64,000 nucleotides of DNA from positions 2,728,001-2,792,000 of the forward strand of contig CAUWAG010000006.1 in the NCBI GenBank assembly GCA_963556695.1, given 5' to 3'. Position numbers and translations under genes: made by a program. Below, in pieces: positions 45,631 to 58,770 of this stretch (position 1 is the first letter of the stretch; the number at the start of each line of letters is the position of its first letter). The notes beneath the pieces were generated by a model that was not told where the DNA came from, did not search any database, and worked only from the letters and a program-made list of their open reading frames with translations. Origin of the DNA: Anthostomella pinea (taxonomy: Eukaryota > Ascomycota > Sordariomycetes > Xylariales > Xylariaceae).

Positions 45631-45682
45631 CCCATTGCCTTGTCCCATTGCCTTGTCCCATTGCCTTGTCCCATTGCCTTGT
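45631..45682. repeat. Perfect 13-bp x4 tandem repeat in the Rds1-like promoter
   Basis: Four uninterrupted copies of CCCATTGCCTTGT. The unit contains CCATTG, an inverted CAAT-type word (CAATGG on the minus strand), so on the transcribed strand it gives four evenly spaced CAATGG words about 170-220 bp upstream of the ATG. Confidence 0.85.
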
Positions 45683-45689
45683 CCCCTAC

Positions 45690-46587
45690 CTTCCGCACTC
45701 GTTGAATATAGAACATCAACGATGACCAGTAGATGACCGACCCTTTCGGCAACGCACGGCCATATAGTGACGACAAGACGTCGAGTTTTCGTAACATGAG
45801 AGTTCGACATGTCACCAAGTTACGCGGATTCGCGTCATGGTTCGTTGGTGGTCCTAACCTCTGGACGGCCCATTTTAAGTTGCGACCAAGCAACTTTGCC
45901 GGTCTCGTTTGACTTCCCGAACGCCGGATGAACCCGCAGTAGTGCGGGAATCTCGGCTTTCGTGATGATCGTCTGAAAATGCTTGCGTAAGATCACTTGG
46001 AAGAGAAGGCCAACGCGGGAGTACTCCTTGGTAGGCAAGGTACACCACGTCAGGGGGGGACTCAGATCTAAAAGACAAGCGGGATTGGATTAGGAGAGCG
46101 TACGTGCGTGCAGAAATGGTGAGGCTGTCATCCATATTAGTGCAGCTTCAATGGAGGTCTGATCGTCGCGCCAAGTGAAAGGAGAAGGGCTTACTTTGGC
46201 TACTCCGCAGATGTGAGTTTGTGTGATTGAGATGATCATAATGCGCAGGCAGCAGTGGGATTGTAAGTCGCGGGCAAGGGTGAAATTGTGTGTGATGAGG
46301 CTGCCACTAGGCCAGAGCATGTTTGGGAGGTATGAAAGGTGATGTCTTGCCTGGCGCAGGAACAAGTATGGTGAACGACGATCCTTAGTATCTAATCCGG
46401 GGCTCACTTGTGTGTATCAACCTGTCCTCTCAAGTTTGTGTCTTGATGCGAAGATGTCTATCCCGGAACATCTTACGAAGACCGGCATCCTCCAGGCCGA
46501 GTAGCTCAGCCACGTCCATGCTTGGGCTGCCGAATTAAACCCATCTATCGACCATGCAGGAAAGGTTGCTCCGAGACCCCTTCTCTA
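45690..46587. other. Intergenic, nothing seen
   Basis: Upstream flank of the Rds1-like gene and 3' flank of the P5CR gene. No credible coding region. Confidence 0.5.
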
Positions 46588-47926
46588 TCACTGCCCCAGC
46601 GTCCGGCCCAGCTCTTCTCCCCGCGTCTGCGTGTGCTGTATGTTAGCATCTCCTCGCCTATTCTAGAAGAATAACGGAAAGGAACAACTAAGCCTGCTCG
46701 AAATGATAGGCTTGGGGTCTTGGGATGATAGGTTCGCGGTCTTGGGATGGCATGTTTCAAACGTACCGTCGCCGCATTAACAGCCTTGTCCACGATCCCC
46801 GCGAAACCAGAAGCCTCGAAGCTGTCCAGCGCAGCGGCCGTCGTGCCGTTAGGGCTGGTCACATTCTTGCGCAGCTGCGCCGGCTCCTCAGGAGACTCGA
46901 CGAGCATCTTGCCAGCGCCGAGACATGTCTGCGTCGCCAGGCGGGTGGCCTGTTCGCGCGTGAGGCCTAGCTTTGTGGCACTTTCAACTATAAAGCTGGC
47001 GTTAGCGTTGGGGCTTGTCTGGCCTGTTGGGGAACTCCGGAGTGTGACTCGCGATGTAGTGCCGGGATAGACCATCAAGATACACACGATAACGGGCATG
47101 GAGTAAGCAGAGAGCTTTCTTGGTACCGGGATAAACCATCAAGATGCATATGATAAGGGGCATGGAGTAACCAGAAAGGTGTCTTACCCAGGTGTTCCAC
47201 CATTGCGAAGAAATAAGCGGGTCCAGATCCTATGTATTCGAGTCAGCCTCAAGTTTCCCAATATGAGGCTTCGCTGCATTGCTCGCCTCCTAGTCGGGGA
47301 GGAGAGAGAACAGGGGCACACATCTATTTAGTTTCAATCTCATAAAATGCACGCAACGTACCTGACAGCCCCGTGACAACATCAATCAACTCCTCACGGT
47401 CCACCCACTCGACGGCCTTACTGACGCTGCGCACCAGCGCAGTCGCCAGCTCCCGTTCGGCTCCCGACACATCGTTCGCAGCAAACAGGCCCGACGCACC
47501 CTCTCCGACCAGCGCCGGCGTATTGGGCATGACGCGGACGATGTGCGGAGGCGCGGCAGCGCCCTCCTGACCGGTCGGTTTGAACCAGGCCTGCAGGCTC
47601 GCCAGCGTGATGCCGGCCGCGATGGAGATGACCAGCGGCGAAGAAGAAGAAGAAGACCACGCATCGGCCAGCTCCCGACACACGCCCTGCGCGACCTGGG
47701 GCTTGACGGCCAGGATGACGAGGTGGGCGTCGCGCGCGGCGTCGGCGTTGGACGTTGTGACCCGGAGACCCTGCGCCGCCATCTTGTCCCGGTTCACGGC
47801 CCACGGCTCCGAGACGACGATGTTTTGCTTGGCGATGCCTGTCACGGTCAGGCCGCCGATGATGGCGGCTGCCATGTTGCCGCCGCCGATGAAGGCGATC
47901 TTGCTTTCCTTGAGTTGGGACGACAT
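46588..47926 (-). CDS. pro3: Pyrroline-5-carboxylate reductase (proline synthesis)
   Basis: Four exons: 47362-47926, 47188-47229 (42 nt), 46767-46987 and 46588-46635; about 291 aa. The N-terminal Rossmann motif is KIAFIGGGNMAAAIIGGL, followed by VILAVKPQV, SIAAGITLASL and VRVMPNTPALVGEGASG. Exon 2 supplies the family signature GSGPAYFFAMVEHL; exon 3 carries KLGLTREQATRLATQT and the ALDSFEASGFAGIVDKAV segment; exon 4 ends RGEELGRTLGQ. It reduces pyrroline-5-carboxylate to proline with NAD(P)H, normally in the cytosol. The start at MSSQLKESK is chosen by family alignment over in-frame upstream ATGs. The last acceptor is tandem (CAG CACACG CAG), so two products differing by three residues are possible. 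Intron 2 is unusually long (200 bp) because of a tandem duplication. Confidence 0.93.
47059..47187. repeat. About 63-bp tandem duplication inside intron 2 of P5CR
   Basis: Two successive copies share G(C/A)CCGGGATA(G/A)ACCATC, AAGAT(A/G)CA, GATAA-GGGCATGGAGTAA and CAGA. The second copy reaches the 5' splice site of the intron. Confidence 0.8.
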
Positions 47927-50900
47927 GCTTGGATTGTGTTGGGTGATCGTAGGGGTGGAGGGCTTCAATGTTGTTGGTCTCGCTTGCACGTTGATCTTGG
48001 GTGGCCCTGAGACCGAGACCTGAGTCAGGAAGCGGGATTGATCGCAAGTGTGGCGCCTCTGGTGGCTGTGTTGTATGGCTGGTGAAAACACGCATACTCA
48101 ACTCAGTGCAGCTCGTCCAGCACTACGCTTAACATACCTCACTCAAATATCTCGTGATATAAGCAGCGATAGCGAAGCTCATATATTCCGAGTGAATAAA
48201 ATCCGGATGTCCATTGAAACGGCTCTGTCGACGCCATTTGCTTACATCTACGTATCGTATATCTATAGGCTACAGGCATGGCAAGACCTCTTTCGAGTCA
48301 CTAGCCTTTCCGAAGCCTTTGCCCCCTATTTACAGACATAGGGAGGCTATGATGGCAAGGACGAAGTGGGACGCGTAGGCTCTTCGCCATGAGAATCTCA
48401 GTCGACTTGACCAAACAGATGTTCATACATGTGTCACTCGGCGAGTGCTAGCATCGTACTGACTGGAGCTTACCTCCTAGATCAAGTAGATACTGAACAC
48501 TGGCTGTAGACATGGCGACTACACCCAAGCAGGCACGATACTAAAAGTCATACGGACATTGAGGATTATACTTCGTCGAAGGGGCAGATACCAGAGTACC
48601 CCGCTCGCTTCTGAAGAAGGTTCAACGATGGAAAGAAAATACCTCACACGATCTCCCCACGCGGGGAAGCCGCGAAAAGGCCCGCCCCATCCCGGCTAGA
48701 TGGTACTCCAGGATGCAAGCACAGGTGTCGAGGGAAGAATGGTCGACAGTAGAGCACACATGACTGTTCCTCGTCAGTCTGGGAAGAACGCGAGTGCCAT
48801 ACTGTCATTCCTACGTGAGCCGGTAGACCGTGCCAAGTAACAGCATGAGCAACTAGGTAATTAAGCACGCAAGAGTCCACGGGGGCATGAAGAAGGGCCG
48901 ACAGCGAGACAGATGAGGCTGCCGCGGCTATACTGCTTTTTCGCGGCAGCGGCGTGCATAACGACCGGCACCCCGGAGTTCGGTCTCGGAGAGCTCCCGT
49001 TCTTCCCCGCAGAGTGGATGACCGGCCGCATGACCCGTTTCTAAGAATCTCTGGGGCAGCGCGATCAGGTCCTGACGGTCTTGAGGGGACTGACTGCAGG
49101 CAAGATGCACGGTTGAGAGGTGGTGGTCCCCCTCTCTCCGCATGGCATATCCGCATGGGGGAAGACAGCGCACGCGGCGATGAGCTAGAGGTCTGAATCG
49201 GTGTTTCTGCGGGATTTGTGGTGTGACGTGTCACCCAGGGAAGCCCTGCTCTGGCGGTATGCTCACTCGTCGCGGCGGTAGACGCGGTCGGATTCGAAAA
49301 GCTGGCTGGACCGGCAGAGATGGGGCTCTCTGTCGCCGGCCGAGGCCTTGCATTAGCATTAGGACTGTATGCCACGGACGGAACGGGGTGGACGCGGGTG
49401 CCCGTTGAGGACGTTGGTTATTAGCCCGCCCGACTATTGAGGCCTCGGTCAAGGAACGACTGTGCGGCCCGCATAAGTGCCTTATGCATCGCTGGTTAGA
49501 GATGCACGAAGATAATCCGTCAGCGGCATGTCTCAAGAGACATTAAATGGTGTGTCGGTATGTTCTTGGAGCAGGACAAAGCGATCTAGCCGGCCGAAAT
49601 CTTCCGTGCATATGTTCTGTATTGAGACGTGTCTTCTACTCCTTCCTCTAGCTTGATCTTCGTGGGATCAGTGGGGGAGGTATGGGGAGTATAGGGGTTT
49701 TACATATGGTGATTCAATACGTGGAAGTCCTGTAGCCTCAGTTAGTCGCGGAATGTTGCGTCTCGCAATGTTCGTCGGTGCTATTCATGGTGGAGTGGTT
49801 CGTCGTGCGACAAAGCTGCATCGCCAGGATTGCCGCAACAAGACGAATACAACCTAGGATCGACAAGAGTCGAAGATTTCCCGGATCGAAGAGTAGATAA
49901 ACCTTCTGATATTGGTCAAAAGATATCTGTTAAGTGGACTGACGCTTCACGACGCCGCGAGGTTGTGAAGGTTAGGCGCTGCCAGCGTGTAACCATAGCT
50001 CTCAAACAACGGGATGTATCAGCGTCTACTTATTGGTAATAGTTAGTCTTCAATATATTCGCAATTATTCAGAAACTCACAACCTACCCAATGTGTTGTC
50101 GGGCCTGGTCTCGCCCGGCAGCCATGGGGCATCGATGTGACCAAGGTGACGCCGCTACACTGCCCTCGTGCCACTGTTCTAGTCCAGAGTCCAGGAGGCT
50201 GGGTACCAGCGGCATGGTCCCGCGGCTCTTCGGAGCCGAGACTAGAAACGTTCTGGAAGACTGTTCTGTTCGTGTCGTGTGGGAGAAGTGGAACAGGGTG
50301 ACGTGCAAAGTGTAGTAAAGTGACCACGCTCGCCTCACCATCGTGGCCTCCTGGTGGGTTTCTCTGGAGCCTGTTGCCAGATCTGGACGTTGACGTCTCT
50401 GGCCTCGGGTACGGAAATCTTTTTATTGGAGACATCTGAGATGAGCCCCTCGCTATTCTCATCTTACATGAAGCTTATCGCGAACGGGACAAGGTCAGTC
50501 CGCTAATCCTTTCAGTCCGGGGCTACTTCTTGGATGGCGACTGGAGGCTTCGAATGACAGCTGTGCACGGCAGACAGGGCATCGAGGCCTAGCCGCGCTC
50601 TGCCTTGTGCACTGCGCCAAGGCTTGAGAGAGGTCTGCCTATGCCGCGTCCGGCTTGGAAGCCTCACTGTCAAGTTGCTGGCCGGGACAGCCCAGTCAGT
50701 TGTCAGCAAGCCGAACGACTTCATCATGGGAAAGCCGCTTTGCCGTGAGGACAGTCCGGCCTCAGGTCCTAAGACCTCTTGGGTCTAGAGGCCGTTAAAA
50801 GCCGCGATGGCATTCCAGCAGAACCGCCGAGGTTCTAATCCGAAGCATTGACCTGTCTGCGGCATGAGACCTCGCCAGCGCGCCTTGTTGATCTTCTCAC

Positions 50901-52200
50901 AAATCCCGCGTGGGGTCGTCGCGCTGACTGCTGTCGCTCGACTGTGTGGCAGCCTGAGCGGTTGATAGTTCGCCACTTGGGCAGCTTTTTGACGCGGCTG
51001 TTGATCTCTCAGCAGACGTGGGAGGCGTCGGCAGTGCGACTGTTGCTGTTCTCTGACCTGTCAAAGCGACGGTGACACAGCAGCCAGGAGTAAGCATCTA
51101 GTGAGTTGATGTCGCGTGTCGTGTGTTGTCTTCACATGCAACAACGGACTCTCCCGCGGTTAAAATAAAAAGTCAAGTCTCTAACCCAGAGTAGACAGAC
51201 GGTAATGAGGCTTGGTGCGAGATGGACCCATTGGGTTCCAACTAACAAGTAATGGCGTCAAGGCCCAAATAGTGAACACCCATACCTCTTTGGCATCGTT
51301 GGCGCGTTGTCCAGAGTTCATCCTTGATGGCAAACGGACCAAAACGGAGACACAAGATGAGAAGGATTTGAAAAACAAACAGCCTCGAGTTCGATAGGCT
51401 TCGGTGAGTTCGAGCGACAGACGCTTGCCCCTGTATCGTCAAACGGTGCATCGCAGAGCTGATCAATATTATTATTACTCCAAGTCTGAGCAGTGAGATG
51501 ATGGTACAATCCTCAAGATCGAGAACGGGCGTGACGGGTTTCAAGTTGTGCTCTGATGAAAAGTGGGCCGTTCCAGACAATTTGGCCACTCAGGTCGCTG
51601 GAATTGATGGACTTGGCGGTTTACTTGGCAGCACTGCGGCATTGGGCCACAAGCATCTACGCCACAATTGTCAGCCGACAAGACGGGAACTTTGAAGTCC
51701 ACAGGATAAGCCATTTGCCGGACAAGTACACCATCCATGGATGATTGTACCTAAAGAAGTACCGCGCAGAGCTACCAGCAGCCAGTGCTGCTTGCGTCGG
51801 TACTTGTGCACTCGCTGCAGTCGAAGGTACATATGCATCGATACCTATCCACAACAGCTTGCAACATAGCAACTGCAGACATGACTGACATACGATGGAA
51901 CATTTCCATTAATAGCAGCGCGGAAGGTGTTCCTTCTGATTGGGACACATCTGCATCTCGTCCTCCTCTGTGAAGGATTTGGCTGACGACGTGGCACCGA
52001 CGCAGGCCGGCGTCGAGCCAACATACACATCATGCACTGGCAGCTGGCAGCTGGCAGTAGTAGCACCGCATAGAAGAAATGCACAAGCTGACCCCTCCCC
52101 ACTTATGTCGCACCCACGCCACCCCACACCTACAAGTATAAGTACTTCATACCTCTGCCACCTAATTTCAATACGCTAAGTATGCACGGACTATACTGCC
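47927..52200. other. Gene-poor stretch of about 4.3 kb
   Basis: Promoter of P5CR at the left. The longest frame, 243 codons on the minus strand at 48644-49375, is Ser/Pro/Arg-rich with no domain or intron-exon logic, and I do not call it. Nothing else is supported: no repeats of note, no tRNA-like boxes. Confidence 0.45.
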
Positions 52201-53470
52201 GCTTAAAGTCCGATTATAAGCGGTTAAAATTAATGATTAAGATTAAAGTCGGTTAATGCCAGATTTTAAAAGGTTGACAAACCGGTGGTATTGAGCGGTA
52301 GCTGCAATCATTGTTATCATTTCTTAGCTATCCCAATTGGGTGGTATCTGCACCTATTTGTACAGCTCCGGAGATGCCGGAGACGATCCTCTGGTCCACC
52401 TTTTCCTGAGTCAACGTACGATTTAAGGTGCTAGTCATAGCAGCCTCTTTGACTAGCCACCTGACTAGCCAGCACTCCACAGGGCATACACCCCTAGAGA
52501 TCCCTTGAATCTGACAGTTAATAATTAAAGTTAATTGTCAGATTACCAAAGGTTGATAAGCCGGTGGTGTTGAGCAGTAGCTGCAATCGTTATTGTCATA
52601 TTCATGTCTACCACATTGGGTGGCAGCTACAGCTATTTGAACACGTTGTCATGATTCAGTAAATATATTGGAAGGATATAGGGACCCTTACTGACTATTA
52701 ACGTATAACGAACTCTGGTTGAAGGAAAAGAAAGATCTGGAGATGCACCCAAATTGGTGGGCAGCTAGATGTGGGCAGTCGTCCCCCACCAGACCCAACA
52801 AGGTATAGATCAACCTGTCCTCCGATCAGTCACGTGCTCAATCACGTGACGCAGGGACCATGGAGACCATGGGGACCATCGCTAAACCCGATAGATGGTG
52901 GAACCATTACACACATCTGGTCATGCTAGAGTAGATGCTCCGGACCATCCTTTTACGAGCCAGCGTACGAGTCAAGGTACTAGTCATGGCAACCACCACG
53001 TGTCATGTAACTAGTCAGGTGACTAGTCAGCAGCACACCGCAGTACAGCCCCCTAAATCCGACATTAATAGATAAGGCTTAAGGTTAATAGTTCATACTT
53101 TAAATTACAGTGAAAGCTAAAAGTTTTTTTTAAAAATATAATAAAGTGTCAGATGTTAGATCCCAGATATAGTGCCCTTAAGAGCAGTACCCACTAGGGG
53201 CTGTCAAGAGAAGAGTGGATCCACCTTAGCATGGTGCAGTATGATATTTAGCTGTAGATTAGGCCTGCCAAGCATATTTGAAAATGACAACAATATTTGC
53301 AGCGACCGCTCACACCCCCAAGGCTTGTGGCCCTTCTAGAATCTCATATAAAGTATTATTAACAACTTATAAGCGGATTATAAGCGGTATATGCTTAACG
53401 CGTTAAAATTAAATAGCAAAGGTATGCTTAGCGCATATCTAGCGTATTGAAATGGCATAAAGTACTCATA
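52200..53470. repeat. AT-rich repeat block with two diverged copies
   Basis: Segment A (about 52226-52515) and segment B (about 52510-53070) share two modules in the same order. Module 1 (GGTTGA(C/T)AA(A/G)CCGGTGGT, AGCTGCAATC and TTGGGTGG) lies at 52272-52366 and 52551-52644. Module 2 (CAACGTACGA or CAGCGTACGA, AAGGT(G/A)CTAGTCAT, GACTAG words and ACCCCTA or CCCCCTA) lies at about 52400-52500 and 52960-53060. B carries about 290 extra bases between modules, with two CACGTG words. Differences are mostly transitions. The AT content of flanks such as 53060-53150 suits RIP. No coding remains. Confidence 0.6.
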
Positions 53471-55798
53471 TCTTAAATGGATACGGGCAGGGATAAATTT
53501 AAAAGTGGAGAGAGGTCAGCCGGTGCATATACTCGCACCGCATACCCAACACCAGGGACGCCCTCGTACAAAGGTACAAAGTGCAAGGCAACTAGGAGGA
53601 CGGCCGATGGCATCTCTACAGTCTGATCCATCTGGCATCTATCCCGTCTGTCCGAGCCGTGGCCAAGTTGCAACCTAACCGTACTGCAATTTCGGCGGTT
53701 GCTGACTGACACAATGGTTCAATCTGGTGGTTAATCTGGGAATCTGGTACGGCGTTTTATTACGTTACCAACAAAGTTGGCAAGTGCCCGTCCGGTGTCA
53801 ATGGTCATCGTTAGCTGCCGTCCCAAGCCTCTTTGGGAAGTCCCCTGACACCCCTGACACCCCTGACACCTCACTTTGGACTGCACCGGACTGCCTTGGA
53901 CGACCCTGAAGACGGAACCCCTGGCTGAGGTGGCAGCTGCCCCGGTGTCATCAGTGGACTGTGCCACCCATTCCTGCCCCTCCTGCCTCCTGAGTCCTGC
54001 CCTCCCACGGTCATCTATCCATGGTTTCTATTTTGCGCGGCGGAGGGGTGGACGTCATCGCTTGGGACATGTCATTGGATTCGTGGATTCCCGCCATTAC
54101 ACCTGTCCGAAAGTACCTGTTATTTCCATTTTCACCTGTCAACGGGACGACGGGACCTCCTCCAGGCTGCGCGTCCTCCCCTCCGTCGACCATCAGAATC
54201 AGCATCATCATCATCACCACCATCTTCGCCAGCGTCACCACCGCCACAACCAGGCTTCATCCTTCCCCCACCGATTCCCGATTCCCGATTCCCGATCCCT
54301 CCCGTCCCTTCAGTCTTCCCCGTGTCCACAGCTCGCATGTGAGGCTGCAGCTCCATTTGAACTTTTGTTGTCGGGAATCCATCAGGCCAACGACCACTTG
54401 GCCAGATAGATGTCTGGTGTCCTCCCTTTGGCACCCCACTTCCCTTCCTGCAATGCATGACACTTCTGCTGCTTGCCGCATCGACTATACAGAATAGCTG
54501 CATGCCATACCCACCCGCTATAATCTTTCTCGTGCACACTTGCTCGGCGATTCATTATTCATCCATTGACGTGTTCGCTGTAAAGTCCCGCGCAGTTTCG
54601 GTACACATATCTACATATCCCTTGCAGAGCCTCAACACTGGCCGAGTCGAGCAAGCAAGCAGGTTTCACCACCACGCTTCTCGAACCAACAGAAAACAGG
54701 TCCCCCCATTTCGAGTCGAAGTCAAAATCAAAGGCATTGTGCTTGTGCTGCCTGCTCCCGACACACAAGTCAGCGGGAAGCGACGCATGTAACCGAGGGG
54801 TTGTCGAGCTCACGAACGCCTCTCGTCTTGGTTGCGACACCATCAAAACGCCCGGCTACAGTGACAAAAGCTGCACATTGGCTGATCTACCGTCCATATG
54901 TAGCTGCATGTTCACATGATACAGTCCAGTCCTCATACGTCTTCGAGGAGCTTGACAACAATCAGATCGACAAGGCCATCGATACACCATCACTACACCA
55001 TCACATCTGCCGGCACCAAGTTGACCGACAGATCTGGAGTTGTCCTACTGTTCGAATCGCTTGGTCGCCCTGCCAGCCTGCTGTGATCTGCTTCCGACGT
55101 GGACAACCAGACTCGGTCGGCCTATGGGCATTGGGACCAGGTCATCAGTCATCAGCGGCACTATAACGAACTCGCACCTCCAACTCCAGTCCCGCGGGTC
55201 CTCGTGGCTCAACAGTAGTCTGAGTGGCCCAGATCATTTCACCGCTGCTTCCCGCCTGCAGCCCAACCCGACGCGCACAGCCATCACGCATCCCTCTCTA
55301 CCCCACGACGAGACCCTTATTATTACCCTTGGCGTCATTGGTATTGGCTTGCATGTGTTCTGACACGGTAGGTTCGCCATACTCTAATCATCTTGCCTGA
55401 CTTCTGCCCAGCGGCACCTGTCGGCTGGTGATCTCTGCATATTTACCATGGGATATATGAGCTAAGATGCATGATTTTCTGCAGCAGAGCATAGCGAAGA
55501 GAGACCGACCCATATTTATGATTCGATCAGCCGGCGAGGAGCTGCTTCGTCCTTTCGCCCCCAAGCCCAAGTCCACCCGGCCGGAACCTTCTACGGAACT
55601 TGGCTGAATTATCAAGCTAAAGCGGACTGACTGCCCGCTGTCCCACTTCGCTCCTGTCGTATTCACCTCGTCATTTCATTTCTGCGGACGCAACGACCTT
55701 CGGAATCAATTGCCAGCAGTTGTCCTTGGCCGCTGAAAGTCAGCGAGACTCCGAATCTGATCGTTGATCTCCCGAAAACTACTCCCAAGTGCTTCACG
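53471..55798. other. Long upstream region of the DUF8035 gene
   Basis: No gene called. It contains a 10-bp repeat CCCCTGACAC x3 (about 53844-53875), a TTCCCGA run (about 54272-54300) and pyrimidine-rich tracts toward 55.7 kb. It probably contains a long promoter and leader. A 158-codon frame at 54021 has no recognisable content. Confidence 0.45.
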
Positions 55799-58770
55799 AT
55801 GGCCGACCCGCGATATCGCTACTCGGGCCACTCGGGCCGTCGGTCACCTACCTACAACCCCGCGCGGGCTTCTTTGCCTGCGAATGTTGGATACAACTCG
55901 CATTACACTGGAGACGTCCATGCCGTTCCAACTGCTCGCTACGATGCGACCGTCCCCCGGAGAGCCCATGAACACAAAGCTAACCCGCCGACTGCTACAA
56001 TCACGACCTATAACATCACTAAAGACCCTGTTGCTCGAAGTACTAGCCGCACTGGTACTGGACGCCACCGCTCTTCGACGATCGACGCAGCGCCTCCTGT
56101 GAAGCCCATCATCGTGACGACGAACCATCACAGTCGTCCTCATGGTTCTTCATCTCACACATCATCCAGTGCCAGGGCCACCAGTCCGTCGCGCGACCCT
56201 TATCGCTCGAGCGAGGAGACTTACTATGCCCAGCCAGCATCCTCGATACGTGCACGAAGCCAACACCGTCATAGCCACAGCTACAGTCAGAGCGCGACCT
56301 TGGGTGATGAGTTCTATCGCCTGAGGGAACGGGTAGGTGGTGACGATAGGCTCCGGGCCCCAGTACGCGCGGGGACCGTACCTTTCGGTCATTCGCGCCC
56401 TCATTCAACAGTATACGCTAATACTGCAAATACTGGTACCACGGCGGTGGCCGATTACGAAGATGAAGGGTACGAGTACACAAAGCCCAGCGACCTGGCT
56501 AGGTACGACCTGGACCACGGGCGGGACCAGCGAAGAAGTCGGCGAGACAGTGTGGATCGGCCGTACTACCGGCCACATGTAAACGTGAGCAGTGACACAG
56601 CCCGGTATGACGCCCGTAGCCGCGCGAAGCCTCCGACATCCGCTGCTATTGACCGGTTCAACCGGGCTGCGGCATCGGGTATCTACGACCGTCCTTCGGT
56701 CACTATGCCCAGCTTACCAGTGGTTCCGGCTCCTCCTCCTGTAGAAGCTGTGCGTCGACCCGCCCCAGTAGAAGGGACCAGAAGCCCTTCAGTCGAACCC
56801 AGGGTATCACGGCCACGCCCAGTGTCGCTTTACCAAGAGACTCCTGCACGCATGTCACATGCCGACGATCTTTACAGGTCTCGCGACGATGAACGAATCC
56901 CCAGAGATCGTCGCGAGCGTGAAGAAGGATACCGTGATGACAACATCGCGGCGCGCGGCTTTGGCCTCCGCACAGACACTTTCGAACAGCCAATACGCCC
57001 GGCTAGCGCAATCACTCACAGAGACTTCGATGATCGTCGCGCGCGGCGCGATGTAGCAGACCGTGAGCCGAAACGTCGGTCTGATGAGTCATTGGATCGT
57101 ACTCGTGCCCACGAAAGAAGACCTATCGACGAACCGCGACCCCGTGTAGAGGGGAGCCGGGACCGTAGGGAAAGTGTGAGCCGAAGAAACAGCATCAGTC
57201 GGGCCCGCGAGAAGGTAGCCACTGGGTTGAGCGTCGCTGCCGCCGCTATGGGCCTTGCAGCCACCAAGGCAGATGACGACAGAACCTCGCCTAAACGACG
57301 GGAATCTGATGATGAGAAGGAGGCAGCTGCCTCACACCCCGCTGACAAGTACAAACCTCGAGATAGTGTCCTAGAGCACAAACCGTCTCTCAGGGAAGAT
57401 CCAATTGTTGTGGAGCAGCGACGAGAAGCCCGAAGAGAAGAGCCTCGAAGGGATGAGGTCCGAAGAGAAGAACCTAGAAGAGACGAGGCCCGGAGAGAAC
57501 CTCGAAGAGAAGAGGCTCGGAGGGACGAGCCCCGGAAGGATGAGGCCCGGAGAGATGAGCCTCGAAGGGAGGAGCCTCGAAAAGAACGTCCAGAACCTAG
57601 GTCGGGCTCCAGAGAGCGGGACTTGGAAAGGGAACGGGAACGGGACAGTGAGCGTGAGCAGCGCGAACGCGAAAAAGAGACGGACCGGGAACGTGATCAA
57701 CGTGACCGGGAACTGGAAAGAGAACGCGAACATGAGCGCCACCGACGAGAATCTGACGCCAGGCTTGGTGGAATGCCACCAGACCGAAGAGATGGCTCAC
57801 CTACACCCGATGCCTCAGAGAATGCTGCTCGCAGACGCCATCGACCCGCGGCGGCCTTCAATCCTACAGATACCAAAGGCTTGATGGACCTTAAAGCCGA
57901 ACTAGCAGCGATCGATGGCCAAGACCGACTAACAGAAAAGTCGGCCGCAAGGGCTACTCCGTCGGATAAGGATACTGGAGTGTCTGCGTCATCTCATAGA
58001 GCTGACGTACCCAGCGAGTCACGTGAGCCGTCTCCCCGTGGCCGCGATGCTGGCCCCTCCCGTGAGGACAAGCAAGTGCGAGTACTGTCCCCGCCGCGGG
58101 ACAAGGGCGACCAGAAACCCATCAAAGGTATCTTGAAGCAACCCAAAGTCAAGTTCCCAGAAGACAACCACCCCATCCGAGAGGGCGTCGCGCCACATAA
58201 GGATGACAAGACCAAGAAGGATGTTCCACCTGGTGCACGTTGGACTCGGATTCACCGTAAGATGGTGAACCCTGAGGCGTTGACCATTGGAAAGGAGCGC
58301 TTCGAAGTCCGTGATAATTTTGTCATCGTGCTGCGTGTCTTGAGCAAGGACGAGGTCCAAGCTTATGCCGTTGCCACTCAACAGCTCCGAGGTAAGTTCA
58401 TCAACCACAACCACAACCAGCAATCCGATTTTTCCCTGGTGGGAGCCCGCTAACAACGGTAACAGCGAGACGCAATCAAGAGGCTGAGAATGGGGTTGAG
58501 CATGAACGTCTCTCGGATGAGGAGCGTAATCGTTCTGACGAGGAGCGACAAAGACGTCACCGTCACCGCAGGGAACACGGGGACGACGAGTATCAGAGAG
58601 AACGAGATGCTGAGGGTCGGAACCGACGGCACAGACATGGGTCCGACTCGGATGAAACCGAAATCCGGCCAAAGGCGATCGAGTATGATGGCGGCAGCAG
58701 CAGTAGCCACCACCATGTTCGGCCTCAGCGAGACTACGAGTCAGTCGCAAGCTCGGATGACAGGCGATAA
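55799..58770 (+). CDS. DUF8035-type Arg/Glu/Asp-rich fungal protein
   Basis: Exon 1 runs 55799-58391, a 74-bp intron 58392-58465 (GTAAGT, CGCTAACAAC branch, ACAG; phase 1), and exon 2 58466-58770 (TAA); 965 aa. The first 600 residues are disordered and Tyr/Arg/Ser-rich (start MADPRYRYSGHSGRRSPTYN). An extended charged block follows, with about ten REEPRRDE-type repeats at 57410-57600 and long RERE/DRER runs likely to form a single alpha helix. The conserved domain is near residues 815-865: PPGARWTRIHRKMVNPEAL, FEVRDNFVIVLRVLSKDEV. The last exon is again Arg/Glu/His-rich, ending YESVASSDDRR. The domain is widespread in filamentous ascomycetes and has no proven function. The charged composition suggests RNA or scaffold interactions, which is inference. 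Confidence 0.85.

Noticed and set aside
48644..49375. 243-codon minus-strand open frame
   Set aside because: Longest unassigned frame of the gene-poor stretch, but it is Ser/Pro/Arg-rich without a domain, splice logic or plausible neighbours.
54021..54497. 158-codon frame upstream of the DUF8035 gene
   Set aside because: Low-complexity Pro/Ser/Thr text over simple repeats; more likely promoter or leader.
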